64,000 nt of DNA from Vigna angularis (GCF_016808095.1 NC_068970.1:22736501-22800500); one strand, 5' to 3'. Numbered from the stretch's first letter, positions 11,517 through 25,983 are shown. The notes: a model not told the origin generated them from the sequence alone. Translations and numbers: made by a program.

Positions 11517-14299
11517 CCTTATGATTCCTAAACTGGCTATTATTGTTATTATTATTATTATTATTATTAATTATAAAAAACAACTGTTTACGAGGTCTAA
11601 AGTTATACGATTTTATTTTTGTGAAAAAGAATTATAGGTCGAATTTGTTTGGTAAGTGTAAGGGAAAAAGTGAAGTTAGGAGAAAGCTGGTAAGTGCTTA
11701 TGCATTTATATCGGTTGAGTATTTTATCCGCAAAAAAAAGATAGATTCTAATTTCCTATTGTTGTGCATTTAAGCTTAACATGGCAATAAGATTAGGTAT
11801 ATTAGAGTCACAAAAACATCATTTTCAAGTTGAACATGGAAAATAAATATATCTTGTGCTTGGGAGGATATTGTAAACTTCCCAGTGGCAAACACAACCA
11901 AATTCATCTTTTTGCAAATGTGCTATTAAATCAAATTTTATTTGAGTATTAGTTTGACAAAAATAAGAGCAAAATCAGTCAACAAGAGCTAATAGAGTCA
12001 GCACTAAAAGCCTACGATATCATTAAATACAAAGAAAAGGATGACCATAATTCAAAAAAATTACTTAATCTTGCTTTCAAGATGAAAAACGACAACCTTA
12101 GTCACTCTCTACAAACTATCATAAAACCAAAAATAAAGAAGAAATTCGTACAAAAGAAGGAGAAACAAATTTTGGTGAAGAGAAACAAAGTGATTATATG
12201 TAGATTGATTTCTAATTGGTTGACAATATTAAATATATTATTTCTTCTCATCCAAACTTTTTTTTTTCTCATGTAACATGTACTTGAGAAATAGTTGTTA
12301 TAGTTGTTTTAAATTATATATATAAAATTATATTTTGACTCCAAATATTATTTCAAGCTGTTGGCTCTTTTAAACTTTTCAATTAGGCCTTATTGCACAC
12401 ATGCATAACACTTGAGTCACCCTAATTATTTTTTTAAACTAGCACAATTGTTATTTGAAATTACACCAAACATTTTACGTCAAATTACAATTAAAATCGG
12501 GAAATGCTTTCCTATTTACTATACTCTCGTATAATATTTATGATAGGGTTGTGATCGGTAGATACAATGTGTAAATATTTAAACTTACACCAAAATTTAT
12601 ATTTATACGATATTTTCGTTCATATAACTATTGAAACAATAATGCTTAAAAGAAAGTACATGAATGAAAGGTTACCTTATTAAATATCTTGAATTTTATT
12701 TCTTTCTTGGTCAATATGAGTATATTTGAAAGATTTTTAAAATGAGTGTTAACATAGTCTTTTCATCCATTTGTTATTAATTCCACTTTTTTAATTTGAA
12801 AATGAATATATGCATTGTGTTCCTTATGTTAATATAGTAGAAAATTTGTATTTCTTAATAATTAATCCATGAAGAATGACATATTTAGCTTTAGAATTAA
12901 TTATAAAGTTTGATCCTTCTGTTATTTTTCTTAACTATTCAACCTAGGTTAGCTTCATTGGAGTTCTCAGTATTTTATTGTTGATGTCAACAATGATGTT
13001 AACTGATCAATGAAACATAAACCTTGACAAGGAACATGAAATATTAATACAAAGCCGCTGGAAAATATCTGTGATGGTGTTTTTTCCAATAGTTTCTGCA
13101 ACTGCAGGAAATACATTTATCAGGGATTAAAATCTCTGGAAATGTAAAAAAAAAAACCTTGGTAAAATTCCAGCTTTTTATAGTGTAATATAGTTTCACA
13201 TATTAAATATAACAATGCTTCTCTAACTTAATTTATACAAAAGAATGTATTTAATTGATTAATTGTTTTGCCTTTTTAAAATGTGTTCACTTTAATATGT
13301 AATTGAAATATGTATGAATTCATACTTTGAAACCTCGCTACATGATTATAAGTTTATTTATTTTTAAATAAGTTTGTCAGATTAACACTTTCGATTTTAA
13401 TTTTTTTATTGTAACGTCATAATTAATTTTTCATTCTTTATTAGAGAAAATTGCAACACCTTTATTAATTTTTAGAATATTTCATAATTTTTTCATTTAT
13501 ATTTATGTTGATACTTTACATAAATGTACATGATAAACTTATATTATATTTATCTCAGATTTATTTCCTTTCTAATAATTTCACAACTTTATTCGTAGTT
13601 TTCTCTGGAGTAAGTTAGTCTATTGACATCATATAAAAAGGATTCACATCAATAGTCATGGCTGAAATAATAAATGTGACGATGATGAGTCAGATTGATA
13701 TAGGGGCCAATTAAATAAATCCTTGACCCTTATTATGTATATTTACAGTCGATAGCATTCCGAGAAATGCTGTTTGGATTATTGCATTAAATTAACCAAT
13801 ATATGGAGATGTCATTGATCCATATGCTATATGCACATTTATTTTGTTACAATCAGAAAGAAAATAAACACAACCAGAGAAAGTTGAGAACAAATATTGA
13901 AAAAACGATACGAAAAATATATTTACTTATAAACTTTTCTTTTAATTTATTCTCATTTTTTGAATAAAACAAGTTTAAGTTATTTTTATAGTGACTAGTA
14001 AAAATAAATAAGTTTCACCATAACCAACAATAGTAATTCAATAATATTTTATCTTCAATAAAATTTACTCATCGAAACTTTTAAGATAAAACCTTCAACT
14101 ATAAATTAATTTAAACTTGAATAATTACTATTACCAATTATTATTATTATTATCTTTACAATTTTTTGAGAGAAAATAAAAAAAAGTAAACAATTAGTAC
14201 TTTTTTTCTATTTCAACATATAAATAAACCGACCAAATTTATAAATTGATATTGTAATTCTATTAAGTAAAACACACATACTTTAAGTATTTAATAATT
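11517..14299. other. AT-rich intergenic DNA
   Basis: Contains an (ATT)n run at about 11538-11570. Short frames at 11543-11773 and 12082-12276 are lysine/isoleucine-rich readings of AT-rich DNA with no domain. No supported gene. Confidence 0.6.
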
Positions 14300-14599
14300 T
14301 GTTTAATAGGTTCGGAAGTTCTTATATTTGCGGGTTTATTTCAATTAGGTCCTCTAATTTTGAAAATGATTAATTGGGTCCCTAATTTGATCAATTTGAT
14401 TCAATAATAACATTTTCGTTAAATGTAGTTAACGACGTTAACTTTTTTAAGCTGAGGCATTCAGGTGGCACCGTTTGAGTTGTATAGGTGAATTTTTAAC
14501 ATTTTTAATTGTTAAATATATTAATAAATGAAAATATAATTAGAAATTATTAAACATATTAAATTATGTTAAACAATTAATAATATATAATTAGAAATA

Positions 14600-15345
<746 letters not shown>

Positions 15346-15493
15346 CTAGGTGACGACTGCTATTGGTGTTGTTTTGTTGGAATGTCTGACCGTGGTTTGA
15401 GAAAAATAAAAATAATATGATTAGAATGGAAAAGAAGAAGGTGAGGAAGGTTTGAAGTTAGAAGGGGATTTGGAAGAGAAAGAGTGAGGTTTC

Positions 15494-15620
15494 CACAGTA
15501 GAGCTCGTGAAGAGTGGGGAGGTTTCCAAGCTTCGGAGGGATGTTTCCCGTGAGATCGTTGTTGGAGACGGCGAGGTACTGGAGGTACTGCTAGGAGCCA
15601 TATTCGGGAGGAATCTGGGT
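15494..15620 (-). pseudogene. Captured LRR fragment of a BAM/CLV1-like receptor kinase
   Basis: On the minus strand one frame reads IPPEYGS, then after a stop QYLQYLAVSNNDLTGNIPP, KLGNLPTLHELYCG. This follows the plant extracellular LRR consensus (L..L.VS.N.LTG.IPP.LGNL..L.ELY.G) and is close to what I recall of BAM/CLV1-class receptor kinases. Only about one and a half repeats are present, with an in-frame stop and no kinase, so it is a fragment. Confidence 0.7.
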
Positions 15621-15887
15621 AGAGAAATTATTAAACATATTAAATTATGTTAAACAATTAATATTTAACAATTAATATATTTAACAATTAAAAATGTTAA
15701 AAATCCACCTATACGGTGCCACTTAGATGTCTCAGCTTAAAAAAGTTAACGTCGTTAACTGCATTTAACGAAAATGCTATTATTGAATCAAATTGACCAA
15801 ATTAGGGACCCAATTGATCACTTCAAAAATTGGAGGACCCAATTGAAACGAATCTGCAAATATAGGGACCCCCGAACCTATTAAACC

Positions 15888-16200
15888 TTAATAATTAAAA
15901 GGAAACATAAAATTATATATATGCTAAGATTATTAATGTATATGAGTACAATATACGTAATATTCCAAAATATAGTATAAATATTATAATAGAGTCATCA
16001 CAAAATTAATAAAACTAAAACGGTCGATAAACGAAGAGTATAAAGTTAATATAATCATCAAAATAACTATAAAATAAACTTTATACACAATCCAACTTCT
16101 ATCAAAACTATATACATCTATGCAGAAATAACATATAATGTCACCTATTTAATGTTTAACGCAAGAAAATCAAACATAAAAAATTATCAGTGTCAAATAT
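15888..16200. other. AT-rich spacer
   Basis: No ORF or recognised repeat beyond the TTAATAATT duplicate at its start. Confidence 0.55.
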
Positions 16201-16545
16201 GTAAATAAAATGCAATTATAGACGTCGGCTAGGGATCTCCCAAACGTCATATGAACCTTAGACGTTCCGTACCAGAGGAACAAACGTGTTATGGCCTACA
16301 CACAGAACTAAAAGATCATTGTTTCATTAACTTTGGATGTCGACTACAAGGACCCCAACGTCTAATTCAAATATGATGTTAGGTCCCCACCACGAACGTC
16401 ATAAAGTTTCGAAAATACCTCAAATTAAGCGCCAAAATTAATTTTTTTAATGACTTAAACATCGGCTGGAGGGGACTTGACGTCTTTAAAGCAATTAGAC
16501 GTGGCTGGATAGGGGGCTGACGTCAAATCCCCTGCATTTTCACCC
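16200..16545. mobile_element. CACTA-like subterminal region, degraded
   Basis: Dense short motifs in both orientations, such as GACGTCGGCTAGGG, AACGTC, TTAGACG, GGGGACTTGACGTCT and GGCTGACGTC, resemble the subterminal repeats of CACTA transposons. A terminal CACTA sequence with matching target duplication was not found, so only one end, or a relic, is claimed. Confidence 0.5.
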
Positions 16546-17928
16546 ACCAAAGGACACAAGCATCAATTATGCGTACACTGTTCATCTTCTTCCTTCGCGA
16601 TTTCTATCCTTTGCCATTGAAGTTCAGGTAAGGTTTTCGCATATTTGCACCATTTAAAATCATTTTTACATCGATTACATCACATTTTGATGAATTATAT
16701 TTCATTTAAACCGATTAAAATTTAGTTTCATGGGATTTTTTGGTGCAATTTTTCTCCGCATTCTAGGACATCTACGACGATAATTTTTGGACCATTATTG
16801 TGCGCGTTCCTTGTGTTTTCTCCTCAGGGGCAGCCTACAAAATGCTTTCTCACTCCTCCATTTCCCTCCACTCCATTTTTAACCCTTGAAGAAGGTTAGT
16901 TTTTTGGTTGGTTATTGGTTATTAGAGAGATGAATTTTAGTTTTGAGATGTGATTGGTTATTGGAGATATGATTATTTGAGATGTGATTTTTAGTCTCTT
17001 ATGCATGATTGATTAAGTTTCTTGTGTTATTATGATTGTCATGTTATGTAAACTTTTTAGATTGAATATCTGCAATATATTGTTAATTAAATTTTTAATA
17101 TATTTGTAGTATGAAATCATTGAGTGAAACTTAGTTCCTGTTTGAGATTTAACAAACGATTAATCTTTTAATCGTTTGTATTTAATTTTGAATTGTCTTA
17201 TCTATAGTTTGTAAAAATTATTTTTCATAATTTACTATAACATGTACGTTGGAGTTTATGGATAAGTTTGATAAAATTTAGGTTCAGATTATTTATATTG
17301 CTCTTTGGATGCATATCTGATTGTGGTCATTCATGACCACTTTCATTTTGTGTATTTCAGAGACCAATGTGAAATTCTGCCAAAATCTTATCAAATTTAA
17401 CTTGTTAGACTTCTTTGCATGTGTATTAGCAAATTGTGAAAAATAATTTTTCGAATGGCTGAAACCAAGCTACCATACAAGGTTAGTCTATTTCAGTTGC
17501 TTATGGCCATGATCAAAGCCTATAGACAATAACCTCCTTCTACTCTCACCACATGACTCACCCCTCTCTACTTAAGAATGAATGATCATTAGAGTGTAAG
17601 AAAAGACCCCTAGTCCAAAGCTCCATACATTCATACAACAATAATACAGACACCACCATGTAACATCTCCACGAGTCATGGAATTACGTCCATTAACCAT
17701 CCAATTCATTCACAAACTACTCATCACAATATTCATATCCATCATTTTCATTCTCATATACATCATATACATATCCATTCACTTTCGCATTGCATAACAT
17801 CATAAGACATCACTGATCATACCTCAAAGAACTAGAAACAGTCAAACAAATCACCATAGAACACATAAAACATATATATGAAAGTCTACAAGGTGGTGCT
17901 CAGGCCCAGAACTAGTGTTAAAAACTCT
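16546..17928. other. Unassigned region downstream of the CACTA-like repeats
   Basis: The start (16560-16625) has 5'UTR-like sequence followed by a plausible donor, TTCAG/GTAAGG at about 16628. A captured or ancestral host sequence is possible, but no coding exon is recognisable. An ACTAGTG motif at about 17911 could be a CACTA right end but no left partner was found. Confidence 0.35.
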
Positions 17929-18157
17929 TAAAATTAATTAATTATTTTAAATTAGAAAAGGTATATGACCTTAGCTATTCCCATAACCGAAACAGAAAAA
18001 TGATTTGGTTTCGATTATGTGCATAATTGAGGTCATATACCTTTTTCGATTTAAAATAATTATTTAATTTTAAGGATCATTTTCATCAGATCTCATGGAA
18101 CCAAAGCCAAATACCCTTAAAATTAAATAATTATTTTAAATCATAAATGATATATGG
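17929..18157. repeat. Foldback structure with an extra arm copy
   Basis: The arm from about 17929 (TTAAAATTA..ATTATTTTAAAT..AAAGGTATATGACC) is the reverse complement of the stretch ending near 18076. A third, partial arm lies at 18116-18157. Fragments with similar phrases occur near 40740-40990, so this is probably a dispersed element. Confidence 0.6.
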
Positions 18158-19139
18158 TATTGATTATGTACATTACTGATGCCACATAACTTTTTTTTTT
18201 ATATTTTTGGTTTAGTGTTTCAGTGTTTTTAAACCAAAGAAAAATGTTGAACTTTTTACTCCGATTCATTACCGATGTCAAAAACCCTCCTTTTTTTTTT
18301 ACCTTGTTAATATGCTTCGATTTGTACAATCGATACCCATTGTCGAAAGCAACCATTGTCATATCTCTTCCCTACACTAATAAGTTAACCCATGATAGGT
18401 CAAACCAGACTCAAATTTCTTGAACTCTCACTAATAAGTAAGTCAAATTGGGTGAACAACTCTACTTCAACATCTCCATTCCATGTTGTGGTTGGTATTT
18501 ACTAATACTAAATTCATTACTTAGTTATTCTTGTTCATAAGTTACACAAAGAAATAAAAGATTTAACATTGGTCAAAAGCTTATTCTATAGATAGAATTT
18601 TGATATCTATTGGTAAACAAAATTACGACCACTCATATTTATAGTGGAAGATTTAGGATTTAGAATTTTAAAAATATTTCAAATTCATGCAAAAGGAATA
18701 AATAAATATCAATGCTCTCAAAACCCTACCTATGAAAGAGACATAGGAAAAGTATGACAAATTATATAAAGAATTACAAACAGATGAAAAAAATTGCAAC
18801 TCAATTACAACTACCAGGCATATTCCCAACTCGAGATTGATCCTTAACATGAACAAACTAATCATTAACGTTTAACCTCAACAACATTAGAATTATTAAT
18901 ATTTTAAGATACAAACCTCATGTTATCTCTAATTCAAAATATTAAATTTACAGTGAGCTTCTCTACACATTACAAACTCCTATGTCATCTTAGAATAATT
19001 CTACCTACAAGTCTCTTACTTATACCATATTTTTTTATAACTACTACCAATCACTTTTTACCTTTAATTTGTCATCAAACATTGTACACGTGATATTAAA
19101 AATTGTTTTTGTATCAGTGATAATACACACTCCTTCCAA

Positions 19140-19142
<3 letters not shown>

Positions 19143-19210
<68 letters not shown>
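19143..19210. repeat. (TA)n microsatellite
   Basis: About 68 bp of TA dinucleotides without interruption. Confidence 0.95.
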
Positions 19211-19213
<3 letters not shown>

Positions 19214-21038
19214 ATGACTTTTTTATGTTCACAACAAATAGGTTTTGCATGATCAATGTATATATCTATAACTAAGATTTTGTTGAAATAATATGTAAGT
19301 TTTTCTTAAGAAAAGACATAATTGTAACTTCCAATTATTAATTATATTTTTTTGAAAATAAAATTTAATTTGAATTTTTTAATATAATTATCAATTTTTT
19401 TTCATATCTATTTATTCTTAAATTATAATAAAAAAATAATTTTAATTATTTTTCACACAAATTAATTTGAAAAGATTAACATAATATTTTTATAAATTAA
19501 TTTATACAAAATTAATGTTCAAATACTTATTTTCTTTATGTAGAAAGGCTAGTTAAACTAGTTCATTATACTGTAACCTAACAATTAGGTAGATATGCAC
19601 AATAATTAAAAAAAAGCTAGAAGTACAATTAAAATAGAGTCTTCTTAACTTATATATAAACAAAATTAACCAATTTTATATTCATTCTAACAATGTTAGG
19701 GAATCTTATGAGTTAATTATGCTTTTATTTATTTGTTTGTTAATTGATATTAATGTAAATTATTCAATATAACTCTCTATGATAGCATTCATAATGGAAA
19801 TACTTTTCTTTAGCATGATTTTTATTTTATAACTATCATTGACAGTACCAACATGAAGTATTTAGAGTGAATTCAATTTTGCTTTCTTAACTAATTTGAA
19901 AAAGTTGTTTTAATGTTTCAAGTTTAAACAAAGCACAGTTTTTGTTTCAAACATTAATGTGAAAAACTAAAATATGACTAATTTGTTTTAGTTCTAGACA
20001 TTTAAAATAATAAACTTACAAATTATAAAATTTGAGAAATCAAAATATTTTTTAAATTAAAAACAACGAATAGTTCTGAAATTAAAAATAAATTCATTTT
20101 CATCTACCAAATCACATAGAGTGAAACATAGACATTTGCTTTCATCTGGATGTATTGTAGCATGAGATTTCTAGATTAATTTCTGCATTGATATATCTAT
20201 GTAGGATAGAAATAGAAGGAGTTTTAGAGAGACACAACGGTGTGCTGTGATGCTACAATTACAATAAAATAACACAAAAATTAAGAGTTAAAAATATAAT
20301 ATAATAAATTAATTACTTTGTTTATTTTTCTATTTATTACAAAATTTAAATTTGATTATTTATTTAAAATAATTTATTTTATCTCTCAGTTTTCTTTTAA
20401 GTCAATACTTTCTAATATTTATGAACAATGTCAAAGGTATTTTTTAATTAAAACAATATTTGTTATCTATTTTATTTTCATTAGCTAGACCATATTATTT
20501 ATTATTTATTTATTTTGCATTTGGTCGACAAAAGGAAGAATAGCGCGGTGTTTCAATAAAGTATTCACTTAGTAAAAAGGAAAATCATTAATGTGAAGCG
20601 GTTGAAAGATGAAGTTCCAATAACTTTGTAACATGGAAAAGCTGAGGCGTAACTTGTAGTATTTGTTCAGTATGTTGTTACAACTCTTGTCAGATTTGTT
20701 TTCTTTAAATAAATAAAATACAGTTATAGATTTGTCTGAATATATTTGTTTAAATTAATTTAGTTTAAAATATTCTATTAAAAAAGATCTGTCCCCACAC
20801 ATTTTTTAACTTACTAAGTGTAAAAATAATTTATACTTTATGATTAAGTAAAAATAAAATAATAAATAAAAATATTTTTAAATCATCATTAAATATCTCC
20901 TCTATTATTTCTTTTGTAGTGTATAGAGTATAAATTATTTTTAAAACTAGAGCACAAAACGTCTTTTTCACTCAGTTTAGTTATATCTTTGTGATTTTTT
21001 ATTTTGTCATTATTGTCAATTGATGATACATTATTGTA

Positions 21039-21041
<3 letters not shown>

Positions 21042-21076
<35 letters not shown>
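21042..21076. repeat. (TA)n microsatellite
   Basis: About 35 bp of uninterrupted TA dinucleotides. Confidence 0.95.
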
Positions 21077-21080
<4 letters not shown>

Positions 21081-22440
21081 CTCAGAAGAATAATCAAAAT
21101 ATTTATTATACATAAAAAAATAAATATACATTATTTTTTTATTAAAATTGGTGGTGCATTAAATATAATAAGTCACTCTCTACATTAAATTAATAATTAT
21201 TACCATGTCTACATAATCAAATTATTTATTATACATGAATGTAATAGATAATAAAATTTGTTAACTTTCTAACACTGCATCTAACATGGTGCATTTAAAT
21301 GTAATAAGTCACTCTTTACATTAAATAAATAATTATTACCATGAGATGTCTAAATTATAACACATTATCAATAAATACTAATTATAAGTACCATTCAAAA
21401 TATTATGATTACAATTATGAATTCATAAAACCACACACTACTTCTTCTTTTGTTAATATTTATTTATTTTTAAACTATTGCATGTATAACATTTTATACA
21501 ATCGCATAATTTATGAAGAAATTATTATTATTATTATTATTATCTGATAAATAACTAAGAGAGAAATAATTTAAATAGAAAAAAAGACAAAGATAAGAGA
21601 TTTATTAAACATAATTGAGAGAATATAACTTTTCAAATATGATCTATTAAATTCTGTGTTACAATATAATTTTGGACAATTAACCCACAAAGACTCTGAA
21701 AAAAAAAAAACTAGTGTTCATGGGCTTTGTAATAATCATTGTGTTATTATTCTCCGTGTTATATTCAAGGCTAAGGTCAAATATAGTTTTTGTACACTTT
21801 TTTTTCATATAAAAGAATCAATATTGACTTCTCATATAATTTTTTTTAATGTTTTAATTTTTAAAGTTAATTTTAATACAGTTCTAAAATTATGGTGAAC
21901 TTTTAAAAATATTTACATAAAATTAGGTTGGATTTAACATTATAAAAAACACTATAAATTATTATTTAATCACTTCTTTAATAAATTTTGTGAAGTAAAT
22001 AGACTATATTGGAAGTTAAATTTGTTGAGAATATATAATATATTATTAAAAATCCATTTAATCTATACCAAAAACACAATAGAAATAAATTAATAGAATA
22101 ATTGTTTAAAATACTACTATAATTTAGTGGCAGAGTCTAAATTACTAACAAAAGTATTAATGAATGTGAGATCTTAGATAAATTTATTACGGTTTTTTTT
22201 TAGCACACCATGTCTCAATTGATTTAAAAAACAATTATATGTTGTCATTGATACAACTTGACAACTATAAATGAGAAGAAATACGAGATTACTTGAAAAG
22301 CAGTGAACTTAACAGATGTTTTTGTTGGATCTCCCATCATAACCAAAATTTTTTTACTTTCATTTCTTTCTTACATACAAAAATATTATTTATTATTATT
22401 ATTGTTATAAAAGTTATTATATTATTATAAATAGAAAGAT

Positions 22441-23300
22441 CTTGGGTTTTATACTTGGATTTTTCTTCTTCACCATCACAACCTCTTCTTCTCCTCTCTC
22501 TCAAACCCTAATCTTGGATCTTCCTTTGTCCCTCTTTCTCTGTTTGTCTTTAACTTCGGCAACAGGATCAGGTACATGTCTCTTTATTCTCAATGGTCTA
22601 AACTGTATTTTGATTTCTTTCATCTTATTTGTGTTGTTGAATTTGACTCATGGGATATGAAAATTCCATTGATTTTGCATGATTACGCTGAATCCAGATT
22701 TGAATTGCTTTTTGTTCTTGATTCATTGCTTTTTGGATTGATTCAAATCGATTAGCAATTGGGATGCTGAAAATATTGTCTTCTGCTGCATGCCTGGATA
22801 TAATTCAGGTCCTGGATCTTATGATTATGTTACTGAATTATGCTTCGTTCTCGACTTTCTCCGTTGCTAGCTGGGATTGCTGATTTTTGAAAATTGAGTT
22901 TTGCTGTTGTTGTATTTGACGTTTTTAATGAATGAAATTGTTTGTAGTACTTTTAGTTTTGAGTTTGATTTGTTGTTTCCTTTCTTTCTATTTAGGAATC
23001 AAAGTGTTGAAATGGAAGAATTTGATGTTGGGTATGAGTCCAATTTCTTCTTCTCATGGAAGGTTCTTAACAATAAATATTGGTACAAGTTTGGGTAGTC
23101 TTTGAATTGTTTCACGTTTTATGTAGGTTTCATTAGGAATCTTGTAGGGTTGTTAAAATCCTGATATCATGTGGGATTTGGAATTGGAAAAGATTTGATC
23201 AATTGTTGCAATGATGTGATTGTCAGTGGAGTAGGTATTTAATTCATTTAAGATATATTCATTGTTTTCTGAGTCCTAAATTTGAATTTACTGGGGGAGC
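22441..23300 (+). promoter_or_regulatory. 5' leader of the alanine-rich protein gene, with intron and a uORF
   Basis: A C/T-rich leader with an AAACCCTAA phrase at 22503 is typical of plant 5'UTRs. A likely intron runs from GT at 22572 (ATCAG/GTACATG) to AG at 22995 (TCTATTTAG/GAATC). A 28-codon upstream ORF (23012-23098) then ends before the main ATG. Exon limits are inferred from consensus sites only. Confidence 0.5.
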
Positions 23301-24431
23301 ATGGAGAAATCATCTGATGTTAGCCAGTTGGATGCTGATGTTCTTTTACCACCTCGGAAGCGTCTTCTAGCTGGATTGAAGAAACAGGGTTCGGATAGTG
23401 ATGCTACTGCCTCACCATCTCCAGTTGCTGCTTCTTGTGTAACCGATGTTGCTTCCCCCTCATCCTCATCCTTTTCAACTGAATTTGAGGCCCGGCTGAA
23501 GCATTTGTTAAGTTGTCATTCAGATAACCCTAACCTTTCACCCGAGGAGGTTGTGGAGGCCTCAAAAGCTGCCGCAATTGCTGCGACTAAAGCTGCAGAG
23601 GCTGCCAGAGCAGCAGCTGAAGAAAAGGCTGCAATAGCTGCGACGGCAGTAGCTGCAGCCAAGAGGGCTTTAGATTTGGTTGCATCTTTCTCCGAGGAGG
23701 CGGCAAACAAGGAAAGAAATTTGAAGAAAAACAAGTCAAAGAAGCATCTCCCAGTTCAGCTGTTGTACAAAAAAAACCAGCCAGTTGAAAATTGTAGGAC
23801 AGACGAAGAATTAGCTCGTAAGTTACATCGAGCCATGAACAGTTCTCCAAGAATCTCTAAGAATTCTCCAAACTCAGATTCAAAAGGTAGTAAACACAAG
23901 AAGCCTAGAAGCTCCTCAAGTTTTGAAATTACAGAGGGATCTGAATCTGGTGTGGCACTTGGACATGATTGCTTATCTTTGAACAACGAGCTTGCAGTAG
24001 CTGGGAAAATTGATTCCGAAGGATCCATCCAAGAGGTAAGCTCAAGTAAGAAAGATAAGAGAAGGCTGAAATATTATAGACCAAGCCAATTAGAGATAGA
24101 CAATGGTGAAGCAGAGTCGAGTCAATCAAAAGGGAAGAACTGTGAAGAGTCATCTCCCATAGGTAAGAAGAGAGGAAGGGTGAAGCTAAAAAAGTTACCC
24201 TTAAGCATTTGCACCTCGAAAGATAAGGCACTGCCAAAAGAAGAAATAAGAGCCAGAAGTTCTCCATTGACTGGAATGAACACAGGCAATAATGCTGTTG
24301 ATAGTATGCATTTGTTTACAGTTGAGTCATCCACTGACAGAGCGTTGCCTATTGAGGCTACGTCAATGTGGAAATGCCAAGATTTCAAGGCACCGGCTTG
24401 TATCAAACAAAATAAAGCTGTGCAGTCATAA
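23301..24431 (+). CDS. Uncharacterised Ala-rich, basic, probably nuclear protein (376 aa)
   Basis: One open exon encodes 376 residues from an ATG after CTGGGGGAGC. Residues ~1-60 are Ser-rich with a PPRKRLLAGLKK patch near 17-28. Residues ~82-137 form a strongly alanine-rich helix (KAAAIAATKAAEAARAAAEEK), probably a coiled coil. It is followed by basic clusters (KKNKSKKH near 142, KHKKPRSSSS near 198, KKRGRVKLKK near 288) that could act as nuclear signals. A TDEELARKLHRAMNSSPR segment near 167-184 looks conserved in plant homologues from memory. There is no enzyme motif and I assign no function. Codon use and length support a real gene. Similarity would have to be tested by search. Confidence 0.85.
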   Translation: MEKSSDVSQLDADVLLPPRKRLLAGLKKQGSDSDATASPSPVAASCVTDVASPSSSSFSTEFEARLKHLLSCHSDNPNLSPEEVVEASKAAAIAATKAAEAARAAAEEKAAIAATAVAAAKRALDLVASFSEEAANKERNLKKNKSKKHLPVQLLYKKNQPVENCRTDEELARKLHRAMNSSPRISKNSPNSDSKGSKHKKPRSSSSFEITEGSESGVALGHDCLSLNNELAVAGKIDSEGSIQEVSSSKKDKRRLKYYRPSQLEIDNGEAESSQSKGKNCEESSPIGKKRGRVKLKKLPLSICTSKDKALPKEEIRARSSPLTGMNTGNNAVDSMHLFTVESSTDRALPIEATSMWKCQDFKAPACIKQNKAVQS

Positions 24432-24830
24432 AATTCATATATTACAATGGAATGGCCATGTGCTGCTGTGATAGATGTTGATAGCTGAGGTAGGAATCAT
24501 GATGCTTCTTTTTTACAATATGGAATTTATCTTTTTTGTTCATTTTGGTTTTGTAATGGATTTGTACTGATTAAATGTAAATTTAGATTTAGTTGCTTGC
24601 TATACATCTTTCAGTTCAAAGTTGTGCTACTTTAACTGGCAGGAAATCTTGAATTTAGAAAAAGGAGGATCCAATGAATTGATCAGCTTTTTCATTGTGC
24701 TGCTTATTTCTGCTCCTCATTTCTGTTTTAGAATAAAAAGTGAAGACCTGGTGGTTTTTTATTTATACTGTCTATTATGCTGTTTTTTTTTCTTTTTCTA
24801 TATTCAAATTATGTAGAATGAAATGCTGAC
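24432..24830 (+). other. 3' untranslated region, possibly with an intron
   Basis: After the stop, GCTGAG/GTAGGAATC near 24489 and AACTGGCAG/GAAATC near 24642 could bound a 3'UTR intron. T-rich sequence follows. No further coding exon is visible. Poly(A) site not determined. Confidence 0.35.
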
Positions 24831-25372
24831 ATTTTTTTATCCCCCATTTGCTGCTTTAATATTGAAATATGGATTATCTTGGCATTAAAAGTTTAGAAGT
24901 TACGTACTGAATTGGTAGATTATTACTTTCCTAGCATTAAATGACGCAAGTTATGACTAAGTTGTTACAAATGCTATTATCTTCATTTCAAATAACTATC
25001 TGTTTTTTAAGAGGATGATGTACATATTTTAAGAGAATAATTAATTGTATCAAAGAAAATGATAAAATAGTCTTCTTTAACTGAAATACTGTTATTCTTA
25101 TCTTAGTGTTTCGAAGCTATCTAAAAAGTGTATAAAGAAACGTAGGATGACTGCCATTAATGATCAAGTCCTTTATTCTGAGTAACAGATACATGAACAG
25201 ATACATTTCTTGACAAAGAATATTACACAGAACAAGAGTGTCAATTCTTCTCTTAATTGGTTGAGCATTATAACTTTGACCACACAACAACCTATTATTT
25301 TTCTTCATCAATCAGTATGTGTTATAAGCATGCATATGGATTGATCCTGGAATACAATTCTTTCAGCATACC

Positions 25373-25465
<93 letters not shown>

Positions 25466-25983
25466 TAATATGAGTATGCATCTCAATTTATATTTAGCCA
25501 TTTAAATCTAACCTTGCCCCAAAAACAAAAGGGGATTAAATAAATAAAATGTAATTTTATCTATATAGTCTATTGTTGCTATAGTAACATGATGAGCTTA
25601 ACTTGAGTAATACATTGATTTATTCTTCTAAAATTAAAATGGGATTAATTTCCTATTGAAAAAAGTGTTACTCGAACTCTCAACATTATCATCTACCATC
25701 ATTGATTGTAGTTTCTAATATCAAATTTTGATCCTAGAAGGTAGTGTATTTTTCAGTTGAAACAGTTATGCGTGGATTGAATTTGAAGCTAAAATCACCC
25801 TCAGCTGTTCCGTAAACAATTAATGTTTAAATATTGTGTTGGTTGACACAGATGGAAAATTAGTTAGGCTTTATTTAGATCCAATCTCAGTATATTTTTT
25901 AGAAATTTTATATTAAAATATAATTTTTTGAATATAACATTGAAGACTAAGATAAATTATCATTAAGGATCTTGAGTTAAGAT
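24831..25983. other. AT-rich intergenic DNA
   Basis: No supported gene. A long (AT)n tract lies at 25377-25460; the frame at 25257-25505 is only a reading through it. Confidence 0.6.
25377..25460. repeat. (AT)n microsatellite
   Basis: About 84 bp of uninterrupted AT dinucleotides. Confidence 0.95.

Larger units (their letters stand above)
18158..22440. other. AT-rich intergenic DNA
   Basis: No supported gene. It holds (TA)n runs and a local duplication: GTGCATT(A/T)AAT.TAATAAGTCACTCT followed by TACATTAAAT and AATAATTATTACCATG occurs near 21150 and 21290. The 200 bp before 22441 should contain the promoter of the next gene; no single TATA box can be chosen in such AT-rich sequence. Confidence 0.55.

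Noticed and set aside
23516..24406. Minus-strand frames opposite the alanine-rich protein
   Set aside because: Shadows of biased codon use (Ala, Ser, Lys) on the plus strand; no independent motif.
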